Shown in pieces: positions 13,018 to 24,516 of a stretch of 64,000 nt of DNA. The translations under genes and the position numbers were made by a program. The DNA lies in contig NC_065876.1 in assembly GCF_933775445.1 (NCBI RefSeq), forward strand, positions 17,980,001 to 18,044,000, in the 5' to 3' direction. The first letter of the stretch is position 1, and the number at the start of each line of letters is the position of its first letter. The notes beneath the pieces are model-generated. The model ran no database searches. It saw only the letters and a list, made by a program, of their open reading frames with translations, and had not been told where the DNA came from. This DNA is from Argentina anserina (lineage: Eukaryota; Streptophyta; Magnoliopsida; Rosales; Rosaceae).

Positions 13018-13207
13018 TGTTCCGAGAGAATTACTATTCTACCCTACCCTTGTGTGTGTCTTAGCCTAATAGGTTTCCCATTAGGAGATAGATTAGCATC
13101 TCCGTAATAGATTAGGACTCCGAATCCTACGGGATTGTGGTTTTGTAAATGGCTATATATAGGCCACCATATCATTCAATAATACATAATTATTTCATCC
13201 TGCATCA
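13018..13207 (+). repeat. 3' LTR of copia element A
   Basis: The 190 bp repeat starts TGTTCCGAGAG and ends CCTGCATCA, followed by the target duplication AACAA (13208-13212). A polypurine tract, CACAAGGGGGAG (13006-13017), lies directly upstream, as needed for plus-strand priming. A TATA-like CTATATATAGG is near 13152. Confidence 0.95.
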
Positions 13208-13212
13208 AACAA

Positions 13213-13550
13213 TACTAATTTAGATCTTACTTGTCAGTTTGCCAAATAAACTGCATTAAAGTGATTCTTGATCTCATGATTTCATGTTGCTCGTCACATG
13301 GTTATAAATAAATCACATGCAAAAAAAATAATAACAATATTTACATGATTACTCACTTTAATCATATTTATTTACCTTATTCAATGAAGGTAATAAATAA
13401 TATATAAAAGATAAAGTAGATTACACATTTACCATTTACGTAGTAGTTATTAAATTGAAATCAGTAACACTGAATAGTAAATATGATTCACTGAGTCGTA
13501 AAAGTAACAAAATAATTACCTTTTAACTTTTTATTACAGAGGTAAGTTCT
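13213..13550. other. AT-rich spacer
   Basis: AT-rich, with no ORF or motif I recognise. It continues the pre-insertion sequence on the right of copia element A. Confidence 0.5.
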
Positions 13551-14292
13551 GAATTTACCAGAGGTAAAAACCTCTTTTCTCCATGGGTTGGGTCTAGGCT
13601 GGATCGGGGCCCGAACAGATTCGAGTCGAGGGATCGTCGGGTCGCAGTCGATCTCGCCGATCTAGGCGTGATGTCGCCGATCGGGGGTTTATTGCAACAT
13701 ATGTCTGGATCTGGGCTGATCGGTCTAGACGCTGCAGACATGGAGGCTCGCCGGCGTGGGTCCGACATGGGTGCAGGAGCGGCCGTCGGTGGTGCAGCGT
13801 CGATGTTGCATCGTCGTCGCTAGTTGGTGGAACCCAAGAAAACAGTGGAGGCTCCGGCCTTGGGGCGACGTCGATGCTAGGCGCCGGGTGGAGGAATCCC
13901 GACAAGTCAGATCGGAGGAGAAGGGAGGAGTGCCCAGAGCAAATTTATGGGTGTCCTTAAGACAAACAAATTTCTTTTTGTCTTCTTCTGCAATTTTTCG
14001 ACAGAATTTTTCTATGGTTTACATCTCTCTATTTTTCTTCTCTTTGGCTGAAAACTCAAAGGTCAAAGCAATGTGTTGATAACGTGTTGTAGGGAAAATG
14101 GAATGATCGCCTCATCTCATTGATAATCCCCTTTATATAAGGGTCAAGATTACAATAGAAGTAAATGGTAATTACATTGGTCATTAAGGCTAAATAATGG
14201 TCATTGATCCGTTTCATCCGTTGACCATAAACGTCATTAATTCATTCCTTTATTTGCTTTAACGAAGACACACTAATGATGTTTTTCCTTCA
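13551..14292 (-). mobile_element. truncated LTR element: 5' LTR and leader, minus strand
   Basis: Read on the minus strand, a putative 208 bp LTR (14292-14085, starting TGAAGGAAAAAC and ending CCCTACAACA) is followed by CGTTATCAACAC, a primer-site-like start similar in style to copia element A. A C/G-rich leader (about 13900-13560) follows. No gag is present before the homology ends, so the element is cut off. No target duplication was found. The LTR call depends on the TG...CA ends and the adjacent primer-like site only. Confidence 0.5.
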
Positions 14293-14320
14293 ATAGCTTG
14301 GACTTTTTCTCAATTTGTTT

Positions 14321-14690
14321 CACTCATTTTTGTCATTAGTGGGTGCAATCTTGTTTGATCAATTCATTTTTCTCCTTTAATTTGGTTGTCTCATTCTTTC
14401 TCTCTTGCATTATCTCTTTTTATTTACTTAATCCCTCTTTTATCTCTTCTTTCTTTTTCTTTCACTTATTTTTGTCATTGGTGGGTGCAATCTCCTTTGA
14501 TAAATTCCTTGTTTTTCTCCTTTTTAGGTGTCTCATTCTTTCTCTCTTGCATTATCTCTTTTTATTTACTTAATCCCTCTTTTATCTCTTCTTTTTCTTT
14601 CACTAATTTTTTGTCATTAGTGGGTGCAATCTCCTTTGATAAATTCATTCTTTTTCTCTTTTATAGATGTCTCATTCTTTCTTTATTTTC
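14321..14690 (+). repeat. ~140 bp tandem repeat, about 2.6 copies
   Basis: The phrase TGTCATTRGTGGGTGCAATC recurs at 14331, 14473 and 14612, and the blocks between it (TCTCATTCTTTCTCTCTTGC and following pyrimidine-rich sequence) repeat with it. Copies are 80-90% alike by eye. A continuous plus-strand frame of 125 codons here is only a consequence of TTC/CTT-rich sequence and is not a gene. Confidence 0.8.
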
Positions 14691-14759
14691 CTCTACTTTT
14701 TTTCTTCATTCTAGCTACACAATCTCATCTTTAAAATCTGAAAATAATAAAAGACAAGA

Positions 14760-15154
14760 ATAAAGACAAGTAAGTTACGGAGTAGGAAAGTAAGATTTAG
14801 GAAAGTTACGGAATAAGCGTTTCGGTTCAAGTAGGACTTTCCTAAATAGTACGTTTCCTAGTCCAAAAAGGAATCCTAATGAAAATAGGATTCTCATCTT
14901 ATCACAAATGTTATAGAAATGTCAATTAATAAATACTCCTAATTTAACTAGGTTTCCTAGTTACACAAGGAATCCTACTCTAAATAAAACTCTCGACAAT
15001 TTCTGTGTTTTCAACATGTTTTAGCACCAAAATGCAACCAATGCCACCATAGACTCTTAACTCGACTAAATGACTCAATACTACAACAATACGAGCTAAG
15101 CAAAGTACAACTGGAGGTAAAAACATGTTAAGAACGTCGCACAAAGTGCTCCTA
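14760..15154 (-). mobile_element. LTR fragment related to the 9721-11913 solo LTR
   Basis: On the minus strand the sequence starts at 15154 with TGATAGGAGCACTTTGTG and continues GACGTTCTTAA, matching the first ~40 bp of the solo LTR at 9721. The similarity fades further in, and the 3' end is missing. It abuts directly on the reverse transcriptase of the SIRE-like element, which it truncates. Confidence 0.6.
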
Positions 15155-16254
15155 TCAACATAACTTTGTAATGGTTCTCATAGGTGTACTAACAGATTTT
15201 TTCCCAGTCATATCAAATTTCTTAATAAGATTTTCAGCATATTTAGATTGAGATAGAAAAATACCATTTTGATTTAGTTTAATTTGCAAGCCTAGAAAGT
15301 AAATGAGTTCACCACACATGCTCATTTCAAACTCATTAGTCATAACTTTAGTGAATTCTTTACTACATCATCAGAAGTAGACCCAAAAACAATATCATCA
15401 ACATACATTTGTGCAACCATGAGATGACTTCCAACATATTTAACAAACAGGGTATTGTCTACAGTACCACGAAAATATCCTTGTGAAATAAGATAAGTAT
15501 AGAGTTTATCATACCAAGCACGAGGAGCTTGTTTTAGACCATAAACAGCTTTTTTAAGTTTCCAAACGTAATTAGGATGGTAACTATCTTTGAATCCTGG
15601 AGGTTGTTCAACAAACACTTCCTCATGTACTTCACCATTTAAAAAATCAGTTTTTACAACCATTTGAATTTAATTAAACTTACGTTGACACACAATGGCT
15701 AGTAAAAGTCTGATGGATTCAAGTCGGGCTACATGAGCAAATGTTTCATCAAAATTCAAACCTTCAACCTGAGAATATCCTTGAGTAACCAGTCTAGCTT
15801 TATTCCTTGTAATTGTGCCATGTTCATCTATTTTATTCCTGAAAATCCACTTAGTACCAACCACATTAGTATTTTCAAGTCGAGGAACAAGAGTCCATAC
15901 CTCATTCTTTTCAAATTGATTGAGCTCTTCTTGCATCTCATTGATCCAATCATCATCCAGAAGAGTCTCCTTGATATTTTTAGGTTCAATCAAAGAAACA
16001 GAACCAAAACATTTTAGTTTGTTAGTTTCTTTAACTTTTTCTTTGATAAAACTTACTAGAGCTTTGTTATTTTTCACAATCTCTGTGTTTGAGCTTTCAG
16101 AGTTATCCTCTTTAGATGATGTAATCTCAACAGTTCTCCTTCTTGTGCGCTTGCCTTCTCTAATATCACCAATAATATCAGTGGATGAATGATCTTGTCT
16201 AACATGCTTGAATTCAGTTTGATATTTTGGTGTAGGTTGTAGATTTTTGTCCAC
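15155..16254 (-). pseudogene. SIRE-like reverse transcriptase, truncated
   Basis: Three open pieces follow each other on the minus strand. At 16254-15670 are the linker and RT start, with KWIFRNKIDEHG and KARLVTQGYSQ. At 15663-15340 lie [23 protein letters not shown] and catalytic YVDD. At 15343-15155 is the thumb region ending STPMRTITKL. A stop separates the first two and a frameshift the last two. The protein then runs into the TGATAGGAGC LTR start. The normal continuation and RNase H are absent from the window. Confidence 0.85.
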
Positions 16255-16473
16255 TTTCGTGGCTTCTTCTTATGACGGCACATTCTTATCTTTTGAGATA
16301 GTTAAATTTGCATTACATAAATTAGACTCATCAAAATCATTATCAACAGAAACATTTATGGAATCCATGATAATTCTCATTTCTTCATTATAAACTATAT
16401 AGGCACGACTGTCAAGAGAATAACCAAGAAAAATACTTGCATCTAATCTTAGAGCAAATTTAGCAAGATATTC

Positions 16474-18632
16474 TGAGACGACCCGTCCCAAAAATTAACC
16501 TAATTATGCGTTAAAACCAAAATTTAAACCAGTAAACCGAAATCTAATGTAATTTAATTTAATTGTGGCTGCACCCAAACCTTGTTTGGGCTGCCTACGT
16601 ACCCTGGTAACTAGGGTCCCTAGTCCGACATAAAAGTCATTAATGACTTGACCACAGTCATATACAATTACGACGAATAATATATCATCTAATCCGATAA
16701 TTGATCATCATTGACCATATCAAAGTGGAAACACGCTTTCAACGAATACAAATCGATAAAGCAATATCAATCAATACAAATACTGATTCTTATCTTCAAA
16801 AGTTATCACATAGTAATTATAGAAAATTACTATGCACACCCTTGTTATTATTTACCATTTCTATTTGTACCCATAATTTAATATGGGCACCCATGACATA
16901 TATTGACTTCATCTTACTACCCAAATGGGCATAAAAATTAAGCACATAGGACCATATCAGATTACTAATTATGGCCTCATAATCCAATTTAATTCAAACT
17001 TCTACAGCCATAAGCAATTCACAGTTCTCAGTTCAATAAAGAACAGGAATTTAATCCTATTACAGAAGCTTGACAGTGAAATCCATTTCAACTCCACTCA
17101 AATCAAATTATATTTGAAACCTAAAACAATGTCCAAAAGCTTCAACTCACAGAAAAATCAAGAACTATATCCAATTCACAATATAACTAATCCATTCATC
17201 CGTAACCAATTCCACAGGTCACCAAAGTATAGTTTCAAAACTCAATTCTCATCTTAATAGGCTGCTTTCTTCTTCTCTACCCAAATTCAATCAACTGGAA
17301 CAACCAAAGAACTCGTAGTATACAGTTCAAATAAGAATTGAACTAACTCACAGTACACAAGAAAACTGTTACCAGTTTCCATAATTCAACCTGCATGGAA
17401 ATAACCAATCTTACAAACTCTCTGACAACTACATAATTCCATTCCAAACAGAAAACACAACAGCCCTACAATTCAATTCAAACTGAATTTGAACCTCAAA
17501 GCCGTAAGCTACCTTAAAATCCCCAAATTGCAGGAACTTCATCACGAATTCAGTGAAGCAGAATGCAACAACTTGAAGTTGGGTGATCAACTCGATCAAG
17601 GAGGCTTCCACTTGACTCAAAGCTTCACCACAGACGTCAAGAAGGTCGGAATCGAGCCAAGGAACACCAAACAGTCCTGAGGTCGAAGAACATGAAGAAC
17701 AAGAAACCCATAAATTAAAAGGATTGTCTTAGAACTCATTCCAACATAAACATAGGCTTTAAAACGAGAGAGAAGCAAGAGTTACCTATCAGAAATCGTT
17801 TCTGAAAACCCTAGCCACCGTGGGTGGCGGAGCTACAGGCGGAGCTGCTACGGAGCTGGACCAATCGAAGGTCAAGGATAGGGGTTTGAATAATTAGGGG
17901 CTTCTGACTCCGATTTTGGTAGTGGCTAGGCCGGATCGTCGCCGGAAGTCGGAGATTGCAGAGCCACCGATTGGACTGCGTCGGGACTGCACTCGCCAGG
18001 GTTCAATTGACACCCAATCTTCCGGATTTCCCCTTCTTTAGCTTCAGAGTCGAGCTATAATGGTGATGCGACGAGGTTGTGGCCGGAGAGTGAAGAACTC
18101 TCGGTAGTAGGTCGACTGGTGAAGGCGGAGACGAATGGTGATGGGTTTCTTCTGATTTCTGGGTTGGTTTTGGTCGGAATGAAGTGGTGAATCGAACGGT
18201 GGTGATGATCCATGGAGATGATGGCCGGAGGTGACCTTATCGGCATCGGCAGAGGAAGAAGAGAAAGAGCTCGGGTAAGAAGAAGGGAAGAAGAAAGAAA
18301 AAAGGAAAAGAAACAGGGTGCGGCTGAGGGGGGTGGGAAAAATAGAATAGATTTGTGGAATTACCAATATGCCCTTGTGAACACTTAAAAACAAATTTTG
18401 ATTCATAAATTTCGGTTGTTAACAACTTTCAGGTACCATAACCAATTTAAACGTGCCGCGTGTCTACGAATTCGTATCGACGAGCTCTACGACTTTCGTG
18501 AAAGAAGTTTTCCCGAAAAACTTACGCGTTGAAAAGTCAACTTTTATAGTCGTCACACTTGGTACGACTCTCGTTCCGAGTAAAAGATTAAGCTATTATC
18601 GCCACGAATCGTAAAAGATTCAAGTCGTAACA
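16474..18632. mobile_element. solo LTR (2,159 bp), gypsy/Tekay-like, nested in the SIRE-like integrase
   Basis: The insert begins TGAGACGACCCGTCCC and ends GTCGTAACA, giving TG...CA ends, and is flanked by TATTC (16469-16473 and 18633-18637). TGnGACGACCCG is a start I associate with chromovirus (Tekay/Del) LTRs; that lineage call is from memory. It holds no gag-pol. With no internal region, a solo LTR from LTR-LTR recombination is the best explanation. Confidence 0.88.
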
Positions 18633-19156
18633 TATTCACTATCTTTTAATGTATAGTAAGGATTTCCGAAAACATGAAAATAACTTACATCGAGTTTCTT
18701 ACATTTCCATAGTTCATATGGAGTATTCTTTGTACCTAAACGAAGAAGAACTCTATTCCCAACATAGCATTCAATATTTACTACTTCAGCCCAGAAATTC
18801 TCACTTAAACCATATGAATGTAACATTACCCTTGCCATGTCCAATAAGAATATGTTTTTACGTTCATCTATTCTATTATGCTAAGGGATTATGGGTGCTG
18901 AAAACTCATGAAACATGCCGTAATCTCGAAAATATTTAGAAAATTTAGAATTTGTAAATCCAGTTCCATTGTCAGATATAATTCTAGCAATTTGTAAATT
19001 ATCTTGTTGTTTTTCCACTACAAGTTGTTTACTCATTTTTTCGAAAGAATCGAAAGTATCACTCTTATCCTTTAGAAAATCAACCCAAGTAAAACGAGAC
19101 TAATCATCAACTACAACAAAGATATACTTCTTACATGCCATACATACAGTAGCAAA

Positions 19157-19691
19157 CTAAGTAGCACGGACACAGACACGATTCGATACGTAGACACGAC
19201 ATATAGAATTTTTTTGGACACGGACACGTAGTGGACATGTTAATTAAATATTATTTTAAATATATATATATATATATATTTATTAAAAATAATAATTTAT
19301 AAATTTGAAAGTATTTAGAATTTTAGATGTATATATGTGTCAAAGTGTGCATTAAAATGATGAAAACATAACTTGTTAGAATGGCTAAGGACTTGATAAG
19401 TACCTTGGATAACCAAGGTTTGAAACTCAGCACAAACATTCTTATTTTTATCATGAGTTTCTCTCCTTATATATATATATATATATTAAAGTGTGTATAA
19501 ATATAACAAAAACTGAATCTGTTGGAATGGTTGAGGAGTTATTGAGTGCCTTGGATGACCAAGGTTCGAATCTCACCATAAGCACTTTCACTTTTATTAT
19601 GAGTTGGTGCGTGTCCGCGTGTCTGCGTGTCTAAGCGTGTCTGTGTCGGACACGCAATACGGTGCCCATAGCACGTGTCCGTGCTTCATAG
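19157..19691. mobile_element. MITE, hAT-like (8 bp TSD), nested in the SIRE-like integrase
   Basis: The 535 bp insert has imperfect inverted ends (CTAAGTAGCACGGACAC and the complement of GTGTCCGTGCTTCATAG) and a perfect 8 bp duplication GTAGCAAA (19149-19156 and 19692-19699). Inside, a ~55 bp module (CCTTGGATRACCAAGGTT followed by YGAAWCTC) occurs twice, near 19401 and 19547. A (TA)n run lies near 19260. It has no transposase. Confidence 0.85.
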
Positions 19692-21099
19692 GTAGCAAAT
19701 GATCCCATTAAATCCATATGTAACAATTCCAATGGTTAAGATGAGGAGGAAGCATTCACAACTTTATGATTTGTATGAGTTTGTTTACTTGTTTTACATC
19801 CTCCACACATAATATCAGTACGACCACTTAATGTAGGTAAGTCTCTTACCACTTTTTGACTAGGTAATCTAAGTAAATTCTAAGAGTTTAAATGACCAAG
19901 ACGCTAATGCCAAAGTTTCATGGTTTCCTCAACTGAACTAGTCCTGAAACACGATTCAAAGTTGTCAGATTTCAAGTCAGAAGCAACATGATAATAGTTA
20001 TCTCCTGATCTATTTCCTCCCATCATAACTTTCCCATCTTTGTTAAAGACAACATAACGACGTATATCAAACAAGACATCCTCGTATTCATCACCTAGTT
20101 GGCTAACACTAGATAAACCCTCAACATATAGAACATTATTTAAGCAAGCAAGATCCTGAGATTTGATTGAGCATTTCCCTTTGATTTTTGCTTTCCTTCC
20201 ATCTCTAAAAGTGACTGCACCTGACACACCTGATGCTTTGAAGTCCGAAAGCATGTCTGTTACCACACGTGTCTAGAGCAACCATTGTCAATATACCTAG
20301 TGTCTTCATGTCTAGCATATAAAGCAGTAATAGCAACATTACAAGTACCCTCAATTTCATTAGACTCATAATCTATATCAATACACCATAGATTACAAAA
20401 AACTTCTATGGAATCATGATTATTCTTTTTCCTCCAAACTTTCTTACATGGATATCTCTGAGCAACGTCCTGTTTAGTTTCTTTATAAGATTAGGATAAA
20501 CCAACAAAATGAAAGATATCAAGTAAAAACTGACGTTCTTCCAACTTACTTCGAATATCTTTAATATCTTACTCATACCTATCATCTGAGTTGACAACAT
20601 TTGAATCGAAGGAGGTCTGAATATTTTCATTTTTTTTTGTTCTCCAACGTATTTTTCATCTGCATTTGAACTAGATTGTTCACGAACAAAATTAGTGGAA
20701 AAATTAGAATTTCTAGTTGATCTAGACTTACCAATATATCCAAGTCTGGTTCTATCATTGTAGCTCTTTCCTGAACTCAGAATGTTAGATAACGATTTTC
20801 AAACTATTTTGGAATTTTTCAACCTTGTTATCTGTTCCATCAACCAAAACCTGTAGCTTGCAAAGTTTAGAGTTTAATAAGTCAATTAAATTATCCTTTT
20901 CTATTACCTCATCCTGGAACATTTGAATTTATGCTAGAAGACGTTTTCGTTCAACCACATGATCATTGTTGTCATTTTTCTTTCTCATGTTTAGTTTCTC
21001 CTCTTGTCATTTCACTTTTTCACCTTCCAGCTTCTCCACTTATTGCTTTAACAAAATGCTCTTTTTTGAAATTTTCTCCGCAACTTTTATAACTCTTGT

Positions 21100-22200
21100 T
21101 TGATATTCAAACATCTCATTATCCTCATAGATGTTATCTTCATCTTCTTCTTGATCCTCAGTTTCTGAACTTGCATAATCTAGAGAGAGAGAAGATACAA
21201 GAGCAAACGTTTTGTCCCTTTTTGAGGAACTATCATCATCATCACTCCAAGAGGTCTTATAAGCCTTGTTACATGAATTAGACTTTTTATTTCCGCAGTT
21301 AGTAGCAATGCGGCCAATGCCACCACAAGTTCACAAGTATAACACTTCTTATTACTATTACTACCATACTCATACTTCCGTTCTGAGGAATTATCATTAC
21401 GTTTTTCAAAATTCTTATTATTTCCATTAAAATTCCTCTTAGAATTCGGATAATTTTGTTTATTCCTATTATTTTTCTGATTCAAATTTTTTTAAAACTC
21501 TTTAGTTAAAAGCAGTATTTCATTATTTTCAGACTCCTCTGACTTTGATTTAGAGTGTTCTATAGACGCACTATTTTTTGAATTCTTACATTTTGGTCTT
21601 TCATCCTCATCAAGCTCCGTCTCCCAAGCCTTCATATTTCCAATCAACAAGTCCACCGAATAAGTGTTGAGATTATATTGCTCTTGAATCGTTGTCTTTT
21701 TCTTCATATATGACTTTGGAAGAGACTATAATATTTTTCTTACAATGTTAGATTCTTGTAAAGGTCTTCCTAGACTTTCACACAAACTAGAGATATCAGT
21801 AAAACGATTGTAAAATTCATCAATAGATTCATCTTCTCTCATTTTTAAAGCATCAATTTGAGAGCAATATTGATGTAATCTTTGTTATTTTATAATATCA
21901 TTACCTTCATTTAAAACATATAATTTATCCCAAACTTCTTTGCCCGTGACGCAGTTCTGAACTATTTTTTTCTCATCTCTGCTCATTGACGCGTAAAGAG
22001 TATTCAGAGCCTTGTGATTTCCTTCACTAGCCTTAATCTCCCTTTCAGTCCACTCATCTTCATCTTTTAATTCACCAGTGGATTTATCTTCAGTAGCTTT
22101 TAGATCAACTTCTTTTCATTGGAGGTTTCCATCCACGTTCAACAATCATCCATGCATGAAAATCAATACCATATATAAATGATCTCATTTGAAGCTTCCA
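21100..22200 (-). pseudogene. SIRE-like gag, broken
   Basis: Minus-strand peptides include WMIVERGWKPP, TEREIKASEGNHKALNTLY and CVTGKEVWDKLY, which are UBN2-type capsid motifs. An acidic, Ser/Glu-rich region and an Asn/Arg-rich stretch follow. The CCHC knuckle starts KCYTC near 21340 but a frameshift breaks it before the remaining His and Cys. Many stops interrupt it. It would have formed the particle shell of the SIRE-like element. Confidence 0.75.
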
Positions 22201-22262
22201 TTGAGCGAAATCCATACTTGACGTTCCATCTTGAGCTAGATCTACCGGACACCTCCAGCACC

Positions 22263-22277
22263 TGCTCTTGTACCAAA
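22263..22277 (-). other. primer-binding site of the SIRE-like element
   Basis: Minus-strand TTTGGTACAAGAGCA directly follows the end of the 5' LTR. It is a degenerate form of the TGGTATCAGAGC site complementary to initiator tRNA-Met used by most plant copia elements. Confidence 0.7.
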
Positions 22278-22897
22278 TGAAAATACAAGATAGAACAATA
22301 ACAAGTAATAGCAGCGAAATATGTAGAAGAATTTTACTTTTCTATTGAATAAACGATATTACAATGATTACATCTTAATCAATAATAATATTATTCTCAA
22401 AAGTAAAATACTTCTTACTTGATATAGTCAATATCAAGTATTGAAACAACCTCACAAAGATCATTGCTTCAAGTGTCAATACAACCTCACTAAGATCGTT
22501 ATAAACGCACGGATGTCGATTTCACTCAGATTGTCGTTGTTTCCACTAAGGTCTTCGTTGTCGTCACTCATATCCACTATGCACTAAGCTCTTCTTTCTT
22601 GTAAAAATTCTTCTATTGGATATATTTTTTTTTCTCCTCTGTCTGTGTCTATCAAGCAGCCAACCTCCTGCTTATATACCCTTTTTGTGTCTCACGGAAA
22701 CACCCTTCTTAACCCTAGAACCAATAGAAAATCAACCCAAATCCCTTCTTAATACAACTTGAATAGAAAATGAAAAGAATACACCTTTTATTATAAAATC
22801 CCTTTTCTATAACAATTTCTACTCACCCTTTAACATACATATATATTTGAAAACATTCTTCCAAATATAATCTATTCTACCCATATATAATCCAACA
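22278..22897 (-). repeat. 5' LTR of the SIRE-like element
   Basis: On the minus strand the 620 bp LTR starts TGTTGGATTATATATGGG at 22897 and ends TATTTTCA at 22278, immediately before the primer site. A TATA box (GGGTATATAAGC, near 22680 on the minus strand) precedes a 5' untranslated region. The partner LTR is missing because the element is 3'-truncated, so ends were set from TG...CA and the primer site. Confidence 0.75.
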
Positions 22898-23449
22898 GAA
22901 ATAGTACCTCTACGGATGTAATATCAAATCGTAAATAGCTTGCCGTAAATGTTTCTAGTCCAACTAGGAAACGTGTTCAATGCTCCTCCTTAGTTGTCAC
23001 AACTTGTTCTTCACTCTATTAGGTCTTAATCACTTTATGGAGGCCAATATGTGTACCTTCAAATACGCAAAAACACTCGAAAGGGATTGTTGCCTTCCAT
23101 GGCGGTGTCCAAGCCTTTCCAGTGAGACCGGAGCCCAAGGCTCTATAAATCTAGCTATTCTCTTGATTTTGAACACATTCATACCGATCTCCTTTGAATT
23201 TTAAAATAATTTCGCAGATTTACGAATTTCTCTTGGCATGTCACACTTGCCGTCACACCACCAGTCACACTAGGTGTCACACTCGTAGCTACAATATCGA
23301 CATTGTGACTGTCATTGTATCTGGTAGTGTGACTACTTGTGTATCTAGTAGTGTGACTACGTTGTGATAAGAAGAAGAATGACTAGAAATAACGAACCTT
23401 TGTATGCTATTAATTATGTGATCTTGAATTTATCAAATGAACTAATACG

Positions 23450-23480
<31 letters not shown>

Positions 23481-24500
23481 CACTGACGTTGTCACATCAA
23501 TAGCCACACTAGGAGTCACACCATGTGTCCCATTAGTAGTCATACCAATAATCACACTAAGAGTTACACCATATGTTACATTGGTAGTCACACCAATAAC
23601 TACATCGGTAATCGAGCAATTAGATGTCACATTAGGAATTCAGAAAACTGAAGTTGCACGAAAGAATAGACTTTTTGATTGGGCACTCATAAAATTGCTT
23701 TGGGCACCCATTCACCATTTCTCCGACTTCATTAGGTTTTTTGCGGCGAGCCATGCAAGTTTCACTGTAATAAACACAAGTGATCACACCAGTAATCACA
23801 CTGCTAGCCACACCAGTAGTCACATTGGCAGTTACAGTGTGACTACTAATGTGTCTATGTCACACTACATGTCACATTGTTCTTTGTGACTATGTTGTGA
23901 TAAGAATAAATGAGAAGATGAAAAAAAACAAATGACTAGAAATAACGAACTTTTGTTTCTCTCGACATGTCACACTAGTTGTCACATCACCTATTACACT
24001 ATCGGTCACACCATTAGTGTCACAAAACATTCATCAGCTACATTATCAGTCACACTACCTTTCACACCACCAAACATACAAAGATTGTTATGTGACGGGT
24101 AGTGTGACAAGTGGTGTGACTACTTGTGTTAGAATTTAGATTTTCGATGGGCACCCAGAAAATTTCCTTGGGCACCCATGTCAACTTTTCATGGCAACAC
24201 CCAACTCTTCACTCCTCCTTGTCATTGTTCCCCGATATCCAGCTAACCGTAGTGCCCACTGCTCGCCACCTTCTCTAATGGCCTCATGTGACGACAACTG
24301 AAGGCATGTTCCAAACATTAAGAACAATTAAATTAATTTTTTACGCATACGGTTTCATTGAAAAAAAAAAAGAGAGAGGCAAAGTTTATAAAAACAAACA
24401 AGGCAAGCAAATCCAAAGTGGAAGTATAAAACGCAAAAAAAAATATTTGGTTTCTTCAAAAAAGAACTGACTTACAAGGTGGAAAATGGCGCAACGCCAA
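22898..24500. repeat. GTCACAC/GTGTGAC-rich repeat region
   Basis: Dozens of GTCACACY and complementary GTGTGAC words crowd 23235-23350, 23480-23620, 23780-23890 and 23965-24130, so the region can pair with itself in many ways. A longer unit (TTGTGATAAGAA through ATGACTAGAAATAACGAAC) recurs at about 23361 and 23895. A (TA)n run lies at 23452-23476. A short minus-strand frame here encodes only a Val/Thr/Ile repeat and is not considered a gene. The phrase GGGCACCCA with a T-rich spacer occurs near 23685 and 24145. No terminal duplication was found. Confidence 0.6.
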
Positions 24501-24516
24501 CAAAAAAGAGAGACAA

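Larger units (their letters stand above)
3937..13207 (+). mobile_element. complete but defective Ty1-copia retrotransposon (element A)
   Basis: The 9,271 bp element starts TGTTCC and ends GCATCA, has near-identical terminal repeats of 184 and 190 bp, and is flanked by a perfect 5 bp duplication AACAA (3932-3936 and 13208-13212). Gag, protease, integrase, reverse transcriptase and RNase H occur in copia order on the plus strand. A polypurine tract precedes the 3' LTR. The two LTRs differ by about four substitutions and two small indels, so insertion is fairly recent. Several stops and frameshifts disable the ORFs, and a 2.19 kb solo LTR lies between the two halves of the reverse transcriptase. 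It cannot move on its own. Confidence 0.95.
16270..20330 (-). pseudogene. SIRE-like protease and integrase, split by two insertions
   Basis: Minus-strand reading from about 20300: protease-like YIDNGCSRH, where the usual DSG is DNG; the pre-integrase motif LWH-RLGHL near 19905; integrase with HMDLMG (before 19691), SDNGTGF (about 18975) and the downstream domain ending in DSEYLAKFALRLDASIFLGY. The 535 bp MITE lies just after the first catalytic Asp, and the 2.16 kb solo LTR lies between KDSEY and LAKF. Removing both insertions with one duplication each restores the local reading frame, though other stops remain. Confidence 0.8.
15155..22897 (-). mobile_element. SIRE-like copia retrotransposon, 3'-truncated, minus strand
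   Basis: On the minus strand I read a 5' LTR (22897-22278), a primer site beginning TTTGGTACAAGAGC, gag, protease, integrase and reverse transcriptase. The element stops at 15155 inside RT, where another LTR begins, so RNase H and the 3' LTR are gone. The motif set ([28 protein letters not shown]) is typical of the SIRE/Maximus lineage. It is interrupted by a 2.16 kb solo LTR and a 535 bp MITE, and all frames are broken by stops and shifts. Confidence 0.85.

Noticed and set aside
14343..14763. Phe/Ser/Leu-rich plus-strand ORFs resembling membrane proteins
   Set aside because: They follow a ~140 bp pyrimidine-rich tandem repeat; hydrophobic composition is a by-product of TTC/CTT-rich DNA.
16701..17680. 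Several 63-110 codon plus-strand ORFs
   Set aside because: They lie within the TATTC-flanked solo LTR and show no protein domain.
19401..19600. Possible tRNA genes
   Set aside because: Only B-box-like words are present; no full cloverleaf, A box spacing or acceptor stem could be formed by eye.
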